Source: Molanna angustata
Lineage: Eukaryota; Arthropoda; Insecta; Trichoptera; Molannidae
Assembly: GCA_963576475.1 (NCBI GenBank)
Contig: OY754967.1
Coordinates: forward strand, 25,370,651 to 25,434,650
Length of the DNA stretch: 64,000 nt
Direction of reading: 5' to 3'
A program made the translations under genes and the position numbers. Positions 34,101 to 46,400 of the stretch are shown one piece after another. The first letter of the stretch is position 1. Every line of letters begins with the position of its first letter. The notes under the pieces are model-generated. The model did not search any database, was not told the origin of the DNA, and saw nothing but the letters and a program-made list of their open reading frames with translations.

Positions 34101-35750
34101 TGTGACGTCCTAATTTATTGCAAATTCTAATTACTTATTTTATTCTTTTTAATATTTTATTTTGTGACATAATCGTGTCGTCTGACCTTTGACCATTAAC
34201 AATTTGACATTCTTTTTTTGTATAGTCAGACCACGATTTCATTAAGTTATATTTTCCCTCATCAAGCACAAGATTGTTATCTTTTTGATGAGGTACTGCA
34301 AAGAAAAATATGTAAAAATGTTATTACTAGTGAATTTATACATTGATTTGTATTGTAAAATTATTATGTTAAATAAATAAATTTAAATTGTGACGTGAAA
34401 TTGTTCTTCGACCTGATATTGACATTAAAAAAGTAAGCTCGTCCTTGAAGCCTGTTAGGAGGAGGGTATCAGTGTAACGTAAAATAATTAACGTAAAATA
34501 ATTAAGTTTCAAATCCAAATTGTTATCATCACATGTATATTTCAACAAGATAAAAATAACAACTTTTTATTGAAAATTTAAAATTAAAAAAAAATTATTT
34601 TCAATAAAATTAATTTTATTGAAAATTACTCTACAAATAATTTTATCAAAGTGAACAAACCTGTATTAGCTGTAGCTGTGAAAAGTGTTGAGGAAAATTT
34701 TATTGATAATCAATTGGACTACTTGTTAATGGCATATGTATATAGTTTGAAAACATTAGGTATAAAATATTTAAATGTTTGCAAAACGAACTAAATATTA
34801 CTATTTCTATTACCATACGAGTATTAGGTATATATTTAGTCGATACTATAACTCCATCATATTCGTATCCCCCAATACTCGGCTACTCGGATTCCACTAG
34901 TATTTGCTATCACTATGTCTTGGTGCGTGCATGACAGTATTTATTTATTTATTATTAAGGACCACTTACAGCTAACAAGTTATTGTACATCAATACTTTC
35001 ATAAAATAAGAACAAGCTACTACAAAACTGGTCAGCCAATTACAAGTGGCCACATCCTGCATTAAAAATTGGCGTACAAATCTATAAGAGAATAAAAACA
35101 TCTTAAATGGAATATATATAAAAATGAATAGATACAATAGAAATTAAGATCACAACAAAGAAAAAAATGAAAGATGTTAACAAAATAAAACAAAAAGATA
35201 AACATTACTATAAAAGATACAATTAAGCACAAACAGATAAGAGAAACATTTTAGCTAGAAAAAAAATTTAAACAAAAAAGCTAGTTTAATACGTAAGTGC
35301 ACGTTGAAAAAGCTAGTTTAATACGTGGTGCACGTTGTCCTGTCTGGCGCCACACTCGCAAATGTTTTTTTTTATTCGATAAAACGCAGCATAACATTGC
35401 TTTGTATATTTACACATAACTATTTTTTTATTTATTTAATAATATTTATAATAATTCCATGTAATATGTTTTATTTCCAAAGCTTGACAATATTAATATG
35501 TCGTTATATTAATGTGCTACCTATTATAATTATTTATTTTTTCACCATAAAAGTTCTTCCAGCCCAGAGAAGAAACAATAAGTAGTTAGTAAATGAAAAA
35601 TGTATAATTTTTGTGTCGATTTTGTATTTGTTTCTCATTATTACTTATGTGTCTTTATGTTGCGACCTCTTATTTACCAACAATAATTATTACTTTCGAT
35701 TCTCTCCATATCTTTGGTGAAAACATCCAGCAGAAGAAAGATTGCATGTA
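34101..35750. other. No gene recognised; short tandem duplication
   Basis: AT-rich. Two short direct repeats are visible: ACGTAAAATAATTA twice near 34478-34505, and AAAGCTAGTTTAATACGT twice (35277-35326). TGTGACGTCC/TGTGACGTGA motifs related to the preceding element recur at about 34099 and 34387. No exon seen. Confidence 0.5.
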
Positions 35751-35945
35751 TCTTCTTCTTCTTCGGTGGCGCTAGAGCCCAAGTCGAACCTTGACCTCCT
35801 TCAACTTTTGCTTCCAACGCCGTCTGTCCTCAGCTGTCGTCCTCCAGTTTGTAACGCTTAAGAGCTGTACTGCATCCCTCCTCACTTCGTCCTCCCATCG
35901 CAACCTGGGTCTTCCTCTCTTCCTCCTGAATGACCAGTCATAATT
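35751..35945 (-). mobile_element. RTE-type non-LTR C-terminus with (GAA)n tail
   Basis: The minus-strand frame reads RRKRGRPRLRWEDEVRRDAV, then LLSVTNWRTTAEDRRRWKQK, LKEVKVRLGL and stop, followed by a GAAGAAGAAG tail. The order GRPR-RW-D-V / NWR-A-DR-W / EA..GL-stop is the standard end of RTE-like ORFs in insects. 5'-truncated. Confidence 0.8.
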
Positions 35946-36184
35946 CTTTTAGGTTGCATGCATCACTTTGAAGAAATAAAATAATTTATATTAGATTTTT
36001 TTATACATAGTGATGAGCCCTCTCTCCGACCACGAGGAAACATCAAAGCCAATGTGAGGAAGAAAAGGAGACAAATGATGGTGACACTATGAAATTATAG
36101 TAGTACGGCGCATTTATTCTAAATATCAGTATAGTTGGTCCATGGCAATTTAATAATAAAAAAAACAAACAACAACATCAGAGT

Positions 36185-37505
36185 ACAAATAACAAAACAA
36201 AGATGAAATTTTTGAAGATGCCGATCTCATCTTCAAAAATTACATTAACTTGATTGAAAACGGAATACGACAAAACGTAAAAACTTTATGGAATTATGTA
36301 AAATCATTCAAAAAGACACCATACATTCCTGAGACCATGTTCTTCGGCAATGCCACCTCGTCTAATGGAGTAGGCATAGCCAATCTTTTTTCCGACTTCT
36401 TCAGCTCAGTGTACATCACACCTAATAGTGTCACTAACGAAAACAACAACATCGATAACCCTTATCTTATTAATTCCATCTCCATCGACTATAACAGTAC
36501 GCTAAAATATCTTCTTAACATAGATATATCAAAGGGTGCAGGAAACGATAATATTCCTGGAGTTTTTTTGAAAAAATGCGCTCGGGTCCTAGCACACCCG
36601 TTGTGTTATATATTCAAATTGTCACTTATTAACGGCACATTCCCTGAAATATGGAAAACCGCTCTTGTTCATCCCATACTGAAAAACGGTGATAAACACG
36701 ATGTCACTAACTATAGGCCCATCTCCAAACTCCCAATTATCAGCAAAGTGTTTGAAAAAATAGTGTATGATCAGGTTTATAGTAAAATATCTTCATATAT
36801 CACCACTGATCAACACTGTTTTATGAGAAAACGTTCTACCACCACTAATTTAGCCCAATTTACTAGTTATCTTCATGATAAAATGGATCAGAGACTGCAA
36901 ATAGATGCTATATATACTGACTATGCCAAAGCATTTGACTGCGTAAATCACCCAACTCTCTTGCAAAAATTGTCATTGATAGGTATACATGGTGACCTAT
37001 TTAGGTGGCTTAAATCATATATTGATAATAGACACCAAATAACCTCGGTTAACGGACATTCTTCTAAATGTATTAGCGTGACATCTGGAGTCCCCCAGGG
37101 ATCTCATTTAGGTCCCCTTCTCTTTAATATTTATATAAATGACATCGGAAAATGCTTTTACAGTAGTCAAGTATTATTATTTGCCGATGACATGAAAATT
37201 TTCAAAAAAATCTCAAATTGCTCTGATTGTGCCGATCTACAGAAGGATTTGGAACGTTTATCCGTTTATTGCAATGAAAATTATCTTTCCTTAAATATAT
37301 CCAAGTGTTTTTCTATATCTTTCACTAGGAAGATAAAAGTTGTAAAATACAATTATAAACTGAACAATGTAGTTTTACCGACGAAAACAGACTGCAAAGA
37401 TCTTGGCGTACACCTTGATTCAAAACTTCTCTTCGACAAACATATTGAAATTATAGTAAACAAATCTTATAAAATGTTAGGCTTTATACTAGGTATAAAT
37501 GAAAA
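36185..37505 (+). mobile_element. Jockey/CR1-like reverse transcriptase, truncated at both ends
   Basis: One open frame of at least 423 codons (from 36250; it is open from about 36203) encodes the polymerase domain. Counting from 36250, motifs are DNIPGVFLKKC (100-110), YRPISKLPIISKVFEKI (155-171), YTDYAKAFDCVNH (222-234, with catalytic Asp), SGVPQGSHLGPLLFNIYIND (279-298), LLFADDMKIF (309-318, the FADD active site) and CKDLGVHLD near the end. The endonuclease domain and C-terminus are missing. The frame is lost where Penelope-derived sequence on the opposite strand begins (about 37510). The palm is intact, so this is a relatively young insertion. Confidence 0.9.
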
Positions 37506-37526
37506 CACTAATAAGTTTTAGTTTCA

Positions 37527-38225
37527 CTATTTAATTTTAACACTGGCACTGACCGGTATCGATCTGAAAATCATCGTCAGAGTGCGCGAAAATGAAAGTG
37601 AACAGAGTTTAAATAGGTATGACTGAAATATTGGTACACAACCTTTTTTTTTTTTGTAAAGTTCTATCAGTTCGATTAGTATTGCCAGAAAGAACTGATG
37701 AAGAAAACTGGCAAACAAAACAGTATGGTAAATATGTGTGATGTATACAAAGTTTAGTAATGTTGAAGTAGAAAGAAAAACTGATTTTACATTATACAAT
37801 ATAGAAACGAATTATAAGAAAATATAAATATTATTGAGTATCCAGAGGTTGTGTATCCATGTAGTGAAGACCAAATGTGTGCAGGTATCTGAAACAAAGA
37901 GAGTGGCCGGCAGTAAAATTCTTTATATCGAAAGTAAACAAACAATAAAGGATAAGTGTTGGAATAACCCCACATTAACTGAATATAATGTAGATTGTTT
38001 AAAATATTGGTTTTAATAACGGTGAAGGGGAGAAGTCTGTCTGTAAATTTATCAAAGTTTTGCTGTTATCACATTTCAAACGATTTATTTCTAAGATCTC
38101 CAAACGATCTAGTTTTTTACCTTTAGGGTTAATATGTAAAATTTTGGTATTACTATCGATGGAGAAGTCATGACCAAACTCGTTAAGATGTGCAGCAAAG
38201 TTGGATGAGTCCTGATTAAGTCTTT
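37527..38225 (-). mobile_element. Penelope-like element fragment (end of GIY-YIG ORF plus 3' pLTR)
   Basis: Minus-strand codons from about 38222 to the stop at 37999-38001 read SSNFAAHLNEFGHDF, then KILHINPKGKKLDRLEILEI and LQTDFSPSPLL. This is the pattern S.FA.H....H.F / LH...KG..L..LE..EI / SPLL that ends Penelope-like ORFs after the GIY-YIG endonuclease. About 400 bp further along the minus strand is a hammerhead-ribozyme-like motif (37546-37585), as in Penelope pseudo-LTRs. The reverse transcriptase is absent. The insertion cut off the jockey-like frame to the left. Confidence 0.75.
37546..37585 (-). ncRNA. Hammerhead ribozyme-like motif (type I, Penelope pLTR)
   Basis: On the minus strand: helix I strand GCACT (37585-37581), core CUGACGA (37580-37574; the family core is CUGANGA), an unpaired U, helix II GAU/AUC with a UUUCAG loop, GAUA where GAAA is expected, the minimal helix III ACC/GGU, the cleavage-site C, then AGUGC (37550-37546), which pairs perfectly with GCACT. 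All parts are in canonical order. The A-to-U change in the GAAA core should impair cleavage, so this copy is probably inactive. Self-cleaving hammerheads are known from Penelope-like elements. Confidence 0.7.
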
Positions 38226-38393
38226 AACTTTTTAAATTTAATTTTAATAATTGTATGCATGTACTGTGTGCTGTCCTTTGTAAAATAAAATAAAATAAAA
38301 ATAAATAAAGCGATAACAATCCAACTCTCAAACACAACCGAGCACAAAGAGACGCCGACCAGAAGGTGCAGCCCCAGGGTACAGCGACATCCT

Positions 38394-39027
38394 TTCTCCA
38401 GGCATGTCGCTGTCTTCTGTGGCTGAAGGTCCGGCGGGGCCCAGCCTCTGCGTCAGGCTGGCAGGTCCTTGTCGTACTCGGCGTAGTTTTCCTCTTCTCC
38501 TCTGCCAGACAGTCACCAATGGCTGGCTCCGTGCCACACGGCAACGCTATGACGGCGCATCTCGACAGAGGTGGCAGGCCAGCTGGGAGCCTCACCGGAG
38601 GCGAACCGACGCCCTAGACGACACGTAAAGCCCCTCGTGATCGAATCTGCGAGCCGCCGCGTTCCCTGCTGCGGTGGCCCAACACTGCGCCCTGCCTCCA
38701 CGCCTCTGCCCTGTTGATGCCCTCATCTTAGCTCCGTAGCACCGGCAGCGTCCATGCGTGTGACGTGTCCTGTCAAAAAGAGCTCCTTAGTCGTCGAGAA
38801 AATGGCCGCCATCGGGAGCACATGTCGACCGATGACGGAGTCACACCAAACCGTCCGTCTCCCACCAGAGTTGAATTCCAAAGAGAGCGCGTGCCATAGC
38901 GCGTGCTAGCTGCTAGCTGCAAGTCTCGCTGCTCGCCCGCAAACAGCGCTAGTACCTTTCCAGGAATGTTGCCGTGGAAAAAAAAATTAAAAATATTGTT
39001 TTTCGGCAAAATTTATTCTCGGGCATA
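38394..39027 (-). repeat. GC-rich interspersed repeat, copy 2
   Basis: Inverted partner of 32831-33350, with about 165 bp more in the middle (about 38420-38590). It ends, on the minus strand, at TATGCCCGAGAATAAATTTTG. Many CpG-type differences separate the copies. Open frames on both strands have no recognisable domain. The two copies bracket a 5-kb segment that holds the long-TIR element, the reverse transcriptase and the Penelope fragment. Confidence 0.8.
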
Positions 39028-39925
39028 TCAAACGGTATAAAAGCAAAATATTTTCGATTTTTTTATAATAAATCGATAAGTAGGTACTAATATTGATATT
39101 TCCATAGGTATTGTGATCGATATATTTCCATGCTTTATGATATCAAAGAAACCCAATAACCATTATTTTACTTTGGCCTGATGTATTTCTTCTATTAATT
39201 CTAAGAACGGATTATAGCGGCCCCCCAGGCCTTGTTCATATATTTAAGTATTGTCTTTTCTATTGAAAATAAATTCTAAATGTAAAATGCATCAAGCAGA
39301 TTCCTGGAATCTTGGCTTTCACCCGGTGGTACGGGTTGGTTCTTCAGTATAACCCCCCCCCTCCCCTACTCAATGTTCCACGGGCGCTGGGTCGCCCGGC
39401 TGTGTCGGATCAGTTGTCATTCGGTAGGAGTCAGTGATTGGTCGGTAGTTGTAGAGACCCACGTGCGAGAGTGCGAGTTTGCTAGGCTATCGGACGGCCT
39501 TAGCATTTTTTTTAAATTGTATAAAGTAGTGATTAAGTTCTTTTCAGGTTCTCTACCTATCATCGGGGGTGAATTTAAGATTAAGTTACTATTAAAAATA
39601 ACTTTAAGAATAAAAATAACTTGAATAATCGCATAATAGTGAATAAGTGTGTTTCAGGTCCATATAACCAACGAGGGGTGAATTTAAGCTAGTTTTAAGT
39701 TATTTTTAATTACTAAAAAGTGATATGTAGTGTAAGTGTTTCCTCTACAGTCCCGTTACGAGAGCAGCAGTTTGGTAAGATCTTTCCAGTTATGTATATA
39801 TTATTTTTACCATGCCTGTATTTGTCTTTTCAGGCACATCGCAGCCGATTATGTTTTATTAGATTTTTATTTTCAGAGGCAGAGTTTAATGTTTATTTTT
39901 ATTATTTTTTTCAGCCTCTTTAGTT
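39028..39925. other. Possible LTR-like segment; no exon identified
   Basis: No exon can be supported, although the first exon of the CUB/LDLa gene (signal peptide) could lie here. The segment ends at a tandem repeat whose units resemble a retrotransposon primer-binding site, so 39.2-39.9 kb may be a decayed LTR or leader. An ATAAC(C)n run lies near 39350. This is inference only. Confidence 0.3.
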
Positions 39926-40084
39926 ATCAATTTCGCGTCCCAACATGGGACCAATATATTTCTTCCCAGCCTCCTTATATCAATTTCGCGTCCCAACGTG
40001 GATCGAGTATTTTTCTCCGCCTTCTCTAGATATCAATTTGGCTCCCAACGTGGGACATGTACTCTTCTCCGCCTTTCTCTAGAT
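39926..40084 (+). repeat. 53-bp tandem repeat, three copies, PBS-like core
   Basis: Units start at exactly 39926, 39979 and 40032 (ATCAATTT...). Each contains GTCCCAAC[A/G]TGGGAC or a close variant, a short dyad. The third unit reads TTTGGCTCCCAACGTGGGAC, close to the TGGCGCCCAACGTGGGGC primer-binding site of many LTR retrotransposons. A fourth unit begins at 40085 and is cut off. Confidence 0.75.
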
Positions 40085-40430
40085 ATCAATATGTAAATCA
40101 TTATTATTTTTTTATATCATGACAAAATTCCAATTGTGGTAAATATTTTTTTTTATCTTGTAACACTATATCTATTGTCACATCCATTTTATTTTCCAAA
40201 AACAAATTTTAGCTGTCATTTTCGTTGGTATTGTGAATCGTAATGAGTTGTGAAACATTGTGATTTGTGTTATATTTTTTATGGATAGGGCTATTGTTTA
40301 TTTGGTAAAATGTTCCTTTCAAAATATTTCTATATTTTGATATTGATACCACGTAAGTATTTGAAGAAAGTCTATTTTTTGGTTTTATCAATTTGTAGTA
40401 TTGACCTCTAATTTTGTTATTTTCCTGTAG

Positions 40431-43400
40431 TCTTATCTGAGGGGCGTAAATTCATCAAAGATTTCACTGATTGTGGTATCACAGAAAGAAGTAATCCCTC
40501 AGGAATTATAACTAGCCCAGGATATCCACATAATTATCCAGATCACGTCAGCTGTACGTGGGTTATACTGTATCCAGAAAATGCTGATATAACAATAAGG
40601 TATTTTTTAGAAATGTATCTTGTTATAGTTATAAATATTATAAACAATTTGTACTATATATATGGAAGCGGAATAAACAAACCTTTTTAATATGTATATA
40701 TTTAAAGTGGATCTCCATAAAGAACATTTCAATCAATGGATGAATTAATCGAATGTCAAATGCCATATTTTGAGATGTAAATAATGTTTGTTGATAAATT
40801 GTGTGTTGTCTTAATTTTTTCCCTTTTAATTATCAGTACCTAATTAAAATGTGTTTTTTCTATTTTTTTTTTATAATAGATATTCAAGGGAGAGATAATT
40901 TAATAATGATAATTTGTTGATGTTGATATCTTATTGCCGTCTTCCTCTAGACTAATGCTTCAACTTTGTTTTTCTTAAGATATGTTAACAGTGGTAGCAT
41001 AAGTATATTATGTCTTTTGAAAATTTCTGTGTGTCGGTGTTCAAGATATTATTCACTGTGGAAGAGAGATTTACAGAAAAAGTCACGTTTATTGTTTTTT
41101 TTGGGCTGGAAACACTGTTTACTTAGAAAAAATGCCATTGACAATAAACTCGCCACTTGCATAAGGAGCTAAGAAGTATTTACACTAAAATATTAATTAC
41201 ATTGTTTTTAATGTATTTATTGTTTTTTTTACTGATAAGTTATGAACACTTCCTTACACCCTGTGCAATTTGCAAAGCAAATTACTATCAAATGGTAATT
41301 TATTAAACAATGTTTCCAGCCCAAAGAAGCTATAATAGCATGTGAAATAAATTTAAATAAACTTCTCTCCTGTTGAGAATCAAATCCAGGATAGTGGATG
41401 GCATAGTTTTTATTATTTAATTTTATTATGTAGTTCGCTTCAACTGTGTGGAACCCTAACTACAAAATACATATAAACCGTATCAAAATAATCCAAAAGA
41501 AGTTTTTCAAATCCCTTGGTGTGGCGGATGCGTAATTAAACAATTTATTAGAGAGAGAGAGGTTTTTAATGGGTGCGTGGTTTCACCTGTATTGGGAAGA
41601 GACAAATTATAACAAAATGTGCAAATGACTTAAACCAGATAGAGTGAAACAAAGTTCCTACCTGAAGGAATGGGGAAGGTTGCAGTAATCTGGAACATTC
41701 CTCTCAGCTCCTGGTGACGATGATGACTTAACACTTAAATATTGAGTATACGACACAAGCACAGATAGGTTAATTTTAGCGGGATGGCAAATGTTTTAAT
41801 AAATCGAAATGCGACGCGTGAACGATAATCATTCTGTTTTTTTACTCAGACGAGCGATGCAAAACTTATAGGAACGGTGCAGATTTGATACTTATTATTA
41901 TTATTATTAGAGGGTGTTCTTATGCACTGCGACCCTTAGGATCTTTTGCGCTCCCCCCTACTTGCTTACCGGGTTTCCTGTTACAGCATCCCCTCGAGTC
42001 CTAGCCCTCTTAGGAAGTTTAGGACTCGCAGGGGATTCAATGAGCGTATGGATCCAATGTCCATTTGGGGCCTGCCCAAGGTCCTCATTCTAACTTGTGT
42101 CACTGCAACACACTGCATGAGGAGGTGGTGTGGGGTTTCCGCCCCCTCCCTACAGAATCTGCATGTTCCGTCTTCTTCTAGTCCTATTTTCCGCAGATGT
42201 TCCCCAAGTCTACAATGGCCTGTGAGGAACCCTGTCAGACTTTTTAGGGCTTTCCTGCCGAGGCTCAATCATGTTCTGGACCTTTTTCGGTCATAATTAC
42301 CGAGCAGGTCCTTAGCCTGCCTGAGCCCCGGGAGTTCAATCCAGTAGCTAGATCTCACTTTCTCCGTAATTCTCTTTACTTCTGCCTGAAAATATGAATT
42401 TCCTAGGCCGCAGAATGGCTCTGGTCCTATCAGATGCTCTCTCGCACCCTTCCTGGCGAGTCTATCAGCTCGCTCATTTCCTTCGACGCCCATATGCCCT
42501 GTTACCCAGAGCAGGGAGACCTTATTATTCTTGCCTAGTTCATTGAGTTTTGTTAAGCATTCCCAAACCATTTTTGAGTCAATGTTTGGGGAATTCAATG
42601 CCATGATGGCTGCTTGACTGTCAGATAGAATAGCAATATCCTGTCTATTGTATCTTCTGTCGAGGTTGAACTGAGCGCATCTCTCAATTGCGTAAACTTT
42701 CGCTTGAAAGACACTAGGGAGTTTGCCAATTGCTTCAGAATATTCTGTCCTTGGTCCATATACTCCTGCTCCAGTTCCCTCTTCTGTTTTGGATCCATCG
42801 GTATACCATTTAATAGTATTTTCCCTGAGTGATTGGATGGTGTGGTTGTTCCAATCATTTCTCGTGTTCAGCTTGATATCAAAGTTCTTTTCGAGACTGA
42901 ACTTCTTGACCATTTTGTCTTATATGTAGATTTGATACTTATATGAGGTTCAAGTTGATACTGAAGAATGAATGCGTTCGCTACTGAGCGGTGATGATAT
43001 TATTTTTGCGGATGAAGTATTGGAGATGGACAATGTATGTAGGTAGGAAAAGGGCATAGGTACTGGATAATGGGAAAGCGGAATTTATTCCACTGATATC
43101 CAATCCAGCCACATACATTCCGTCACTTTACCTCCTTAACAATACATTGGCGAAACCATCCCTCAACTTCCGTAATCAATTATACAATCACACTTACAGC
43201 CAATCCTTAATGGAGCACAAATTACTTCCTTTAGAAAAATCACAGACAACCTCTTATAATATTAAATAATTTGGTCGATAGTCCTTATCTTGTTCCCGTC
43301 TAGAACATAACGTCACAACAGTCTATTTTACACACCTTTTTGTTAAGAACAAATTACGACCCAAACAGTTTTATTAAACGCTGCTGTAACAATTACAATA

Positions 43401-46400
43401 ATCTTAACCCTAAACCCGATCTATTTAATATATCTCTACAAGCATTAAAATATATTCTCAATGCGACTTCAAGCATCGGTTAGTGAAATTATCATATTTC
43501 ATCCTTCCAATTCATTTCCCAGTTTCCTAACCATATCCTAAACCTCAGTCACCTGATCAATAATAATAATAAATAACATGTTGAACAAGATGTAGGTCAC
43601 CGGTGACCTCATAATGTTCAATCAATGACGCCACGTAGGTCACCTGTGACCTCCAGTTAGAGATTTATAACAATACTCTCAAGTGGGACTTTGATATTTC
43701 AGTGCTTTGGAATTTGGAATTGAAGAAAAAATGTGTACTCGAAATAATAGGTACTAATAATGTAAATAATAGGTACTCGAAATTTACTTCTAGGTATTAT
43801 TATTATTGGATGTGAGTGGGACCTTTCGCCCCTGCACTGCGACCATGTTTGATCTATTGTGCACCTCCCTTTAAGGTTTTCATTTCAATAACTGTTCGGT
43901 TTCTTGAATAAAGTCCCATATTTTGCAGATTGAGATGCCTCCCACGTCCTTGGGTCTTAGTATAAAGGCTCCCAGGTGTCTATGTCTGGATACCATTAGA
44001 GCTGGACACTCACAGATCACATGTGAAGCTGTTTCTTCCTCTTGCTTCTTCACTTTCTACAGTTTGGTTCATCAGCGATCCCCATTATGTAATGGTGTCT
44101 TCAGATGACAGTAACCAGTGAATAAACCAGTCATTGTTCTCAACTGTTCTCTGCTGAGATTTAGCAGCTTCCTTGTCCTTTTTTTAGAGGGCCCTTCAAT
44201 GAATTCTTTCGCTTGTTGTTGTCCACAACTGGCTTTCCAGAATTCTCTGTGTTGAACTGTTTTCCAGTCTTTAATCGATTTTTTAACCGTAGTTGCAGAT
44301 AGGCCATCTGCTGGTTCAGGTCCTATGAAAGGTAGCCCTGATCCCTTTTTGGCTAGCTTATCTGTTCTGTCGTTTCCCTCTATAGCTTTATGCCCAGGTA
44401 CCCATACAAGATGTATTTTGTTGTATTCGCCTAGTTTTTCAAAGTACTTTAGACAGTCCCATACCAGTTTTGATGTAACATGGTATGATTCTAGTGCCTT
44501 AAGGGCTGCCTGGCTATCTGATAAAATATAAATGTTCCTGTTTTTGTAGTTCCTATTTATATTCTCACATGCACATTCTATGATTGCATAAACTTCTGCC
44601 TGAAATACAGTTGGGCATTGTCCAAGACTACATGAAAAATTAATCTTGGTTCGCCAGCAATGCCCCCCTGCTCCAGTGCCCTCGCTGGTTTTTGATCCAT
44701 CAGTGTTCCAGATCAATCCCTGCTTTTTTGGTTTATATTCCTTTTTCCCATCCCATTCTTTGTACGTAGGGTAATTGACTGTGAATGTTTTTTTGTAGTG
44801 ATATCTTGGTAACATTTTGTCTGAACTCATTTGTAGTAATGAGTCCAGTTCTTTGTCCCCACTAAAATTTGTATGGCCATAGCCTATATATTTATGGCTC
44901 CAAAGGCCATTACAAACTAATCTGTATAGTCCAAGCCTTGCCTCTGCCTCAATCACTATTTGAAGGGGTGGAAGGCCAAGAAGGACCTCTAAAGCAGCTG
45001 ATGGTGCTGTTCTTATTGCACCTGTAATTCCCATACAAGTAAGTCTCTGTAACCTACTTAGCTGGTTCTTGCAGGATATAATTTTGGTTCTTGGCCACCA
45101 TACCAGTGCAGCATATGTGATGATTGGTTTAATTATGGTGGTGTAGACACAGTACAGGGTTTTGGGTTTGAGTCCCCATGATTTACCAAATGTCCTTCTG
45201 CATGCCCAAAAAAAAACTTATAGGTATCTATGCTCTTTGTTGAAGCAGTTCAAACAGAAATGCGGTTCATTCAAACATTGACAACAATAAGTATTCACTT
45301 TTATACACTTAGAGTCATATTACGGGAGTTATTTAAGAAAAAGGTAAGGTCCCATACTGCGAGAATACTGCTTACTGGACCTCAACTTATTCTTACATTA
45401 ACCCGTAATACTACCCTTATTTTTTGCAAGTTTTCTGCTGAATTTTTTTATGCATTCTTTGTAGCAACTCGTGCAAAAACGTCTTGATGATTTGACCTTT
45501 CCTGGTTTCTTTTTTAGTTGGTGTTTGAGTCTTTTTGGTCTCTTATCCACTATTTTGTCTTTTTCTGAGGTGGTGAGATACTTTACTAACAATCTTCTGA
45601 ATTCCACTATCGAATTTTTTTTTTTCGTAGCTTCACGATACACGATGAAAACGTTTACCACCGCAGTATTTGCAATTTATAAGTATAACCAGGTATTGTG
45701 CAGACTTTAAATAATTTAATACCATACTTGTCTTTTTTGCATGTTGAATTGCAACATAATCAATCTTCCTCTAAATGGTACCATCATTGTTACTACAGCC
45801 CTGTGTGGGCCCTGGCCTCCTCTAGAATCCTTCTCCAGCCGTCCCTGTCCTCCACCGCTCTCTTCCAGTTTGCTATTCCGACCATGCTCTCATCTACACA
45901 CAAATATTCATGAGGTGTATAATATTTTTTAAAATCGTCATTTAACTCATTAGCAAGTTCCCTTATTTTTCTAATTCGATCACTGGGATCAATGTTTTCA
46001 TTATTGGAAAAATGCAGATACTGTAATATCAGTTTGAATCTATTCCTACTCATTATTGTAGGAAGAAAACGTTGCCCCAATATATCATTTTGCTCCAATA
46101 ATATGATATTTTTGAATAAAACTCTACTAAGGAGACGTGTGAAGTATAGATACGTGACCGGCATCATGGCGTGTGTTAACGGAAATCGTAATTTTCTTGG
46201 ATTTTCATGGAAAATTTTGGTCAAAAAAAGGAATACGTTTCGATGATCGCCGATGCCATCTGGGTTATTTTTTTATTTCAATTTCAAAATTTTAATTTTC
46301 TTCATTTCTACTAGAGGTGGGAAAAACAGCTTATTTTTTTAAACGTTATAGACGTTTCGTTAATTTTAAATAAAATTATTTTTAAAGGCTTAAAAAGCTT

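Noticed and set aside
38224..38617. Open frames near 38.4 kb as genes
   Set aside because: They lie in the second copy of the GC-rich repeat and are not preserved in the first copy.
39720..39923. Signal-peptide exon of the CUB/LDLa gene at a hydrophobic frame
   Set aside because: The frame is hydrophobic because it is T-rich. I found no donor that would join in the right phase to 40431 with confidence, so the first exon is left open.
45793..46224. A single 143-codon protein
   Set aside because: It is a chance in-frame fusion of piggyBac and RTE sequence across an insertion with a 5-bp target duplication.
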